This document shows, piece by piece, positions 5,548-6,264 of a stretch of 6,264 nt of DNA. Made by a program: the position numbers and the translations under genes. This stretch comes from Planctomycetota bacterium. Its GTDB lineage: Bacteria > Planctomycetota > J058 > JARGOJ01. The stretch's first letter is position 1. Each line of letters begins with the position of its first letter. The notes under the pieces are model-generated. The model was not told the origin of the DNA, did not search any database, and saw nothing but the letters and a program-made list of their open reading frames with translations. The stretch spans positions 1 to 6,264 of the forward strand of contig JARGOJ010000547.1 in the NCBI GenBank assembly GCA_029210225.1, written 5' to 3'.

Positions 5548-6264
5548 CTAGATCTCGGTTCCCCCAGAGCTTGCTAGAGTCATGAAAACAAGCTCGACAA
5601 GAAAAAACACGAAAATCAGCCACCAAGAAGACTTTGCATTCTCCGCTATCCCTTCCCACGAACACTTCGACCACGCCGACCTCAAAAGCACTTTTTGAGA
5701 ACCAGTTTGTAACCTCAAGGCCAAAAAACGCGACGTCGTATTCGGAGCCTTCAACGCTCCGTAAAATTGAACCAAGATCTGATCCCCGTCTCGATCCCAT
5801 TGAAACTCTGGCTGTGAATACTTTGGCGACAAGCGAGGCCCCCTCCGAAGCACCGTCACGCTCGTCTCAGAGCTAATAGGCGCGACCCCCTGCCAACCTT
5901 CCATCGGCTGCTTTGATGCCTTTAGAATGCCTCCTAAGACTCCGGGCATCGGCTCCGCCTCCAAACGATCAAGCCACCAGAGCTCGCAGACATTCTTCTC
6001 GCGCTTAGCTCGACCCTCAGGCACCTGAAACTGCACCTGCACTGCGACCTGCTCCCCTTTCTTAGCCACTCGCACGTAAGCTTCTTTCACAGAGACCAAG
6101 CGGCTACTCTTCGAAAACATCGCATAGCGATGCGCCGGAACAGACGCCCAACGCTCATCCTGTGGACCCGTCGGCAAGATCTTCACCCTCGAAACCCCTT
6201 GGGCTTCAGGCTGCTCACCCACCGACACGGAGCCAGACACCAGGGCCGTCAGTGTGTCCACGGG
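5548..6264 (-). CDS. Ethylbenzene-dehydrogenase-like heme-binding domain with C-terminal membrane anchor, 5' end outside window
   Basis: Visible are 238 residues and the stop. The pattern GPQDERWASVPAHRY (33-47), then VSVKEAYVRVAKKGEQVAVQVQF (in pieces, 57-79) and WWLDR (96-100), is what I would expect of the EB_dh (gamma-subunit-like) fold: a D..W strand start, a beta strand, then W.D. Near the end, WEGIAENAKSSWW (203-215) resembles the family's G...KS.S.W segment, whose Lys is one of the Met/Lys axial heme b ligands in EbdC. A single membrane helix (about 214-231) ends the protein, so the domain is probably periplasmic. A GTG at 6261 could start the frame, but no signal peptide follows it and the frame is open to the edge, so the gene most likely continues outside. 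There is no CXXCH in this part. Being upstream of the Rieske gene, it may be the electron-accepting subunit of the complex. Family call is from pattern only. Confidence 0.6.
   Translation of the reverse strand, partial: PVDTLTALVSGSVSVGEQPEAQGVSRVKILPTGPQDERWASVPAHRYAMFSKSSRLVSVKEAYVRVAKKGEQVAVQVQFQVPEGRAKREKNVCELWWLDRLEAEPMPGVLGGILKASKQPMEGWQGVAPISSETSVTVLRRGPRLSPKYSQPEFQWDRDGDQILVQFYGALKAPNTTSRFLALRLQTGSQKVLLRSAWSKCSWEGIAENAKSSWWLIFVFFLVELVFMTLASSGGTEI

Noticed and set aside
5453..5800. CXXCH heme c motif (CAQCH) in a 115-codon minus-strand frame
   Set aside because: It overlaps the right-edge gene in another frame. The main frame gives a clean membrane-anchor tail, while this one gives no coherent cytochrome; the motif looks like chance.

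Overview
The window looks like ordinary bacterial chromosome. All six supported protein genes lie on the minus strand, so transcription runs from the right edge to the left edge. From right to left they are: the C-terminal part of a periplasmic ethylbenzene-dehydrogenase-like heme-binding protein with a C-terminal membrane anchor (cut by the right edge); a Rieske iron-sulfur protein; a short b6-type cytochrome b; a long subunit-IV-like cytochrome b C-terminal protein; a membrane-anchored HEAT-repeat protein; and guaA, GMP synthase (cut by the left edge). The style of the cytochrome b proteins (LSNVFLHLHP, PNPSKAPWYFLG, FLRGPNWNFFGP) resembles quinol-oxidising bc complexes of deltaproteobacterial lineages and planctomycetes. 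I infer a member of the former Deltaproteobacteria (a Myxococcota or Bradymonadota type), but the species cannot be read from this window.

Region 2664-6264 is a respiratory cluster. The Rieske protein, the four-helix cytochrome b and the subunit-IV-like protein form the catalytic core of a cytochrome b6f/bc-type quinol:acceptor oxidoreductase, in the qcrA-qcrB-qcrC order. Cytochrome b is split as in b6f. It has b6f-type heme-ligand spacing and the cysteine that in b6f attaches the extra heme ci. The partial protein at the right edge has the topology of cytochrome f (periplasmic domain plus C-terminal anchor) and could be the electron-accepting subunit; any heme c motif would lie outside the window. 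A strong intrinsic terminator at 2581-2617 closes the cluster.

Region 1-2580 is a second transcription unit. A good sigma-70-like promoter (2548-2576) sits just behind the terminator and drives the HEAT-repeat gene and, 33 bp further on, guaA. The HEAT protein has an acidic, aromatic-free N-terminal tail with a 15-bp tandem repeat, then one membrane helix, then HEAT repeats.

The least explained signal is non-coding. A 7-bp hairpin with an 8-base loop ending in GAGACG (minus strand) occurs twice: in the leader of the HEAT gene (2518-2539), and just after the stop of the right-edge gene (5508-5529), inside a larger nested stem (5486-5543). In the second copy the loop carries a Shine-Dalgarno-like GGAG and the stem carries the ATG of a possible 33-residue ORF. 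No tRNA, rRNA, CRISPR array or insertion sequence was seen, and no gene-free stretch exceeds 300 bp (the longest is 5304-5547).
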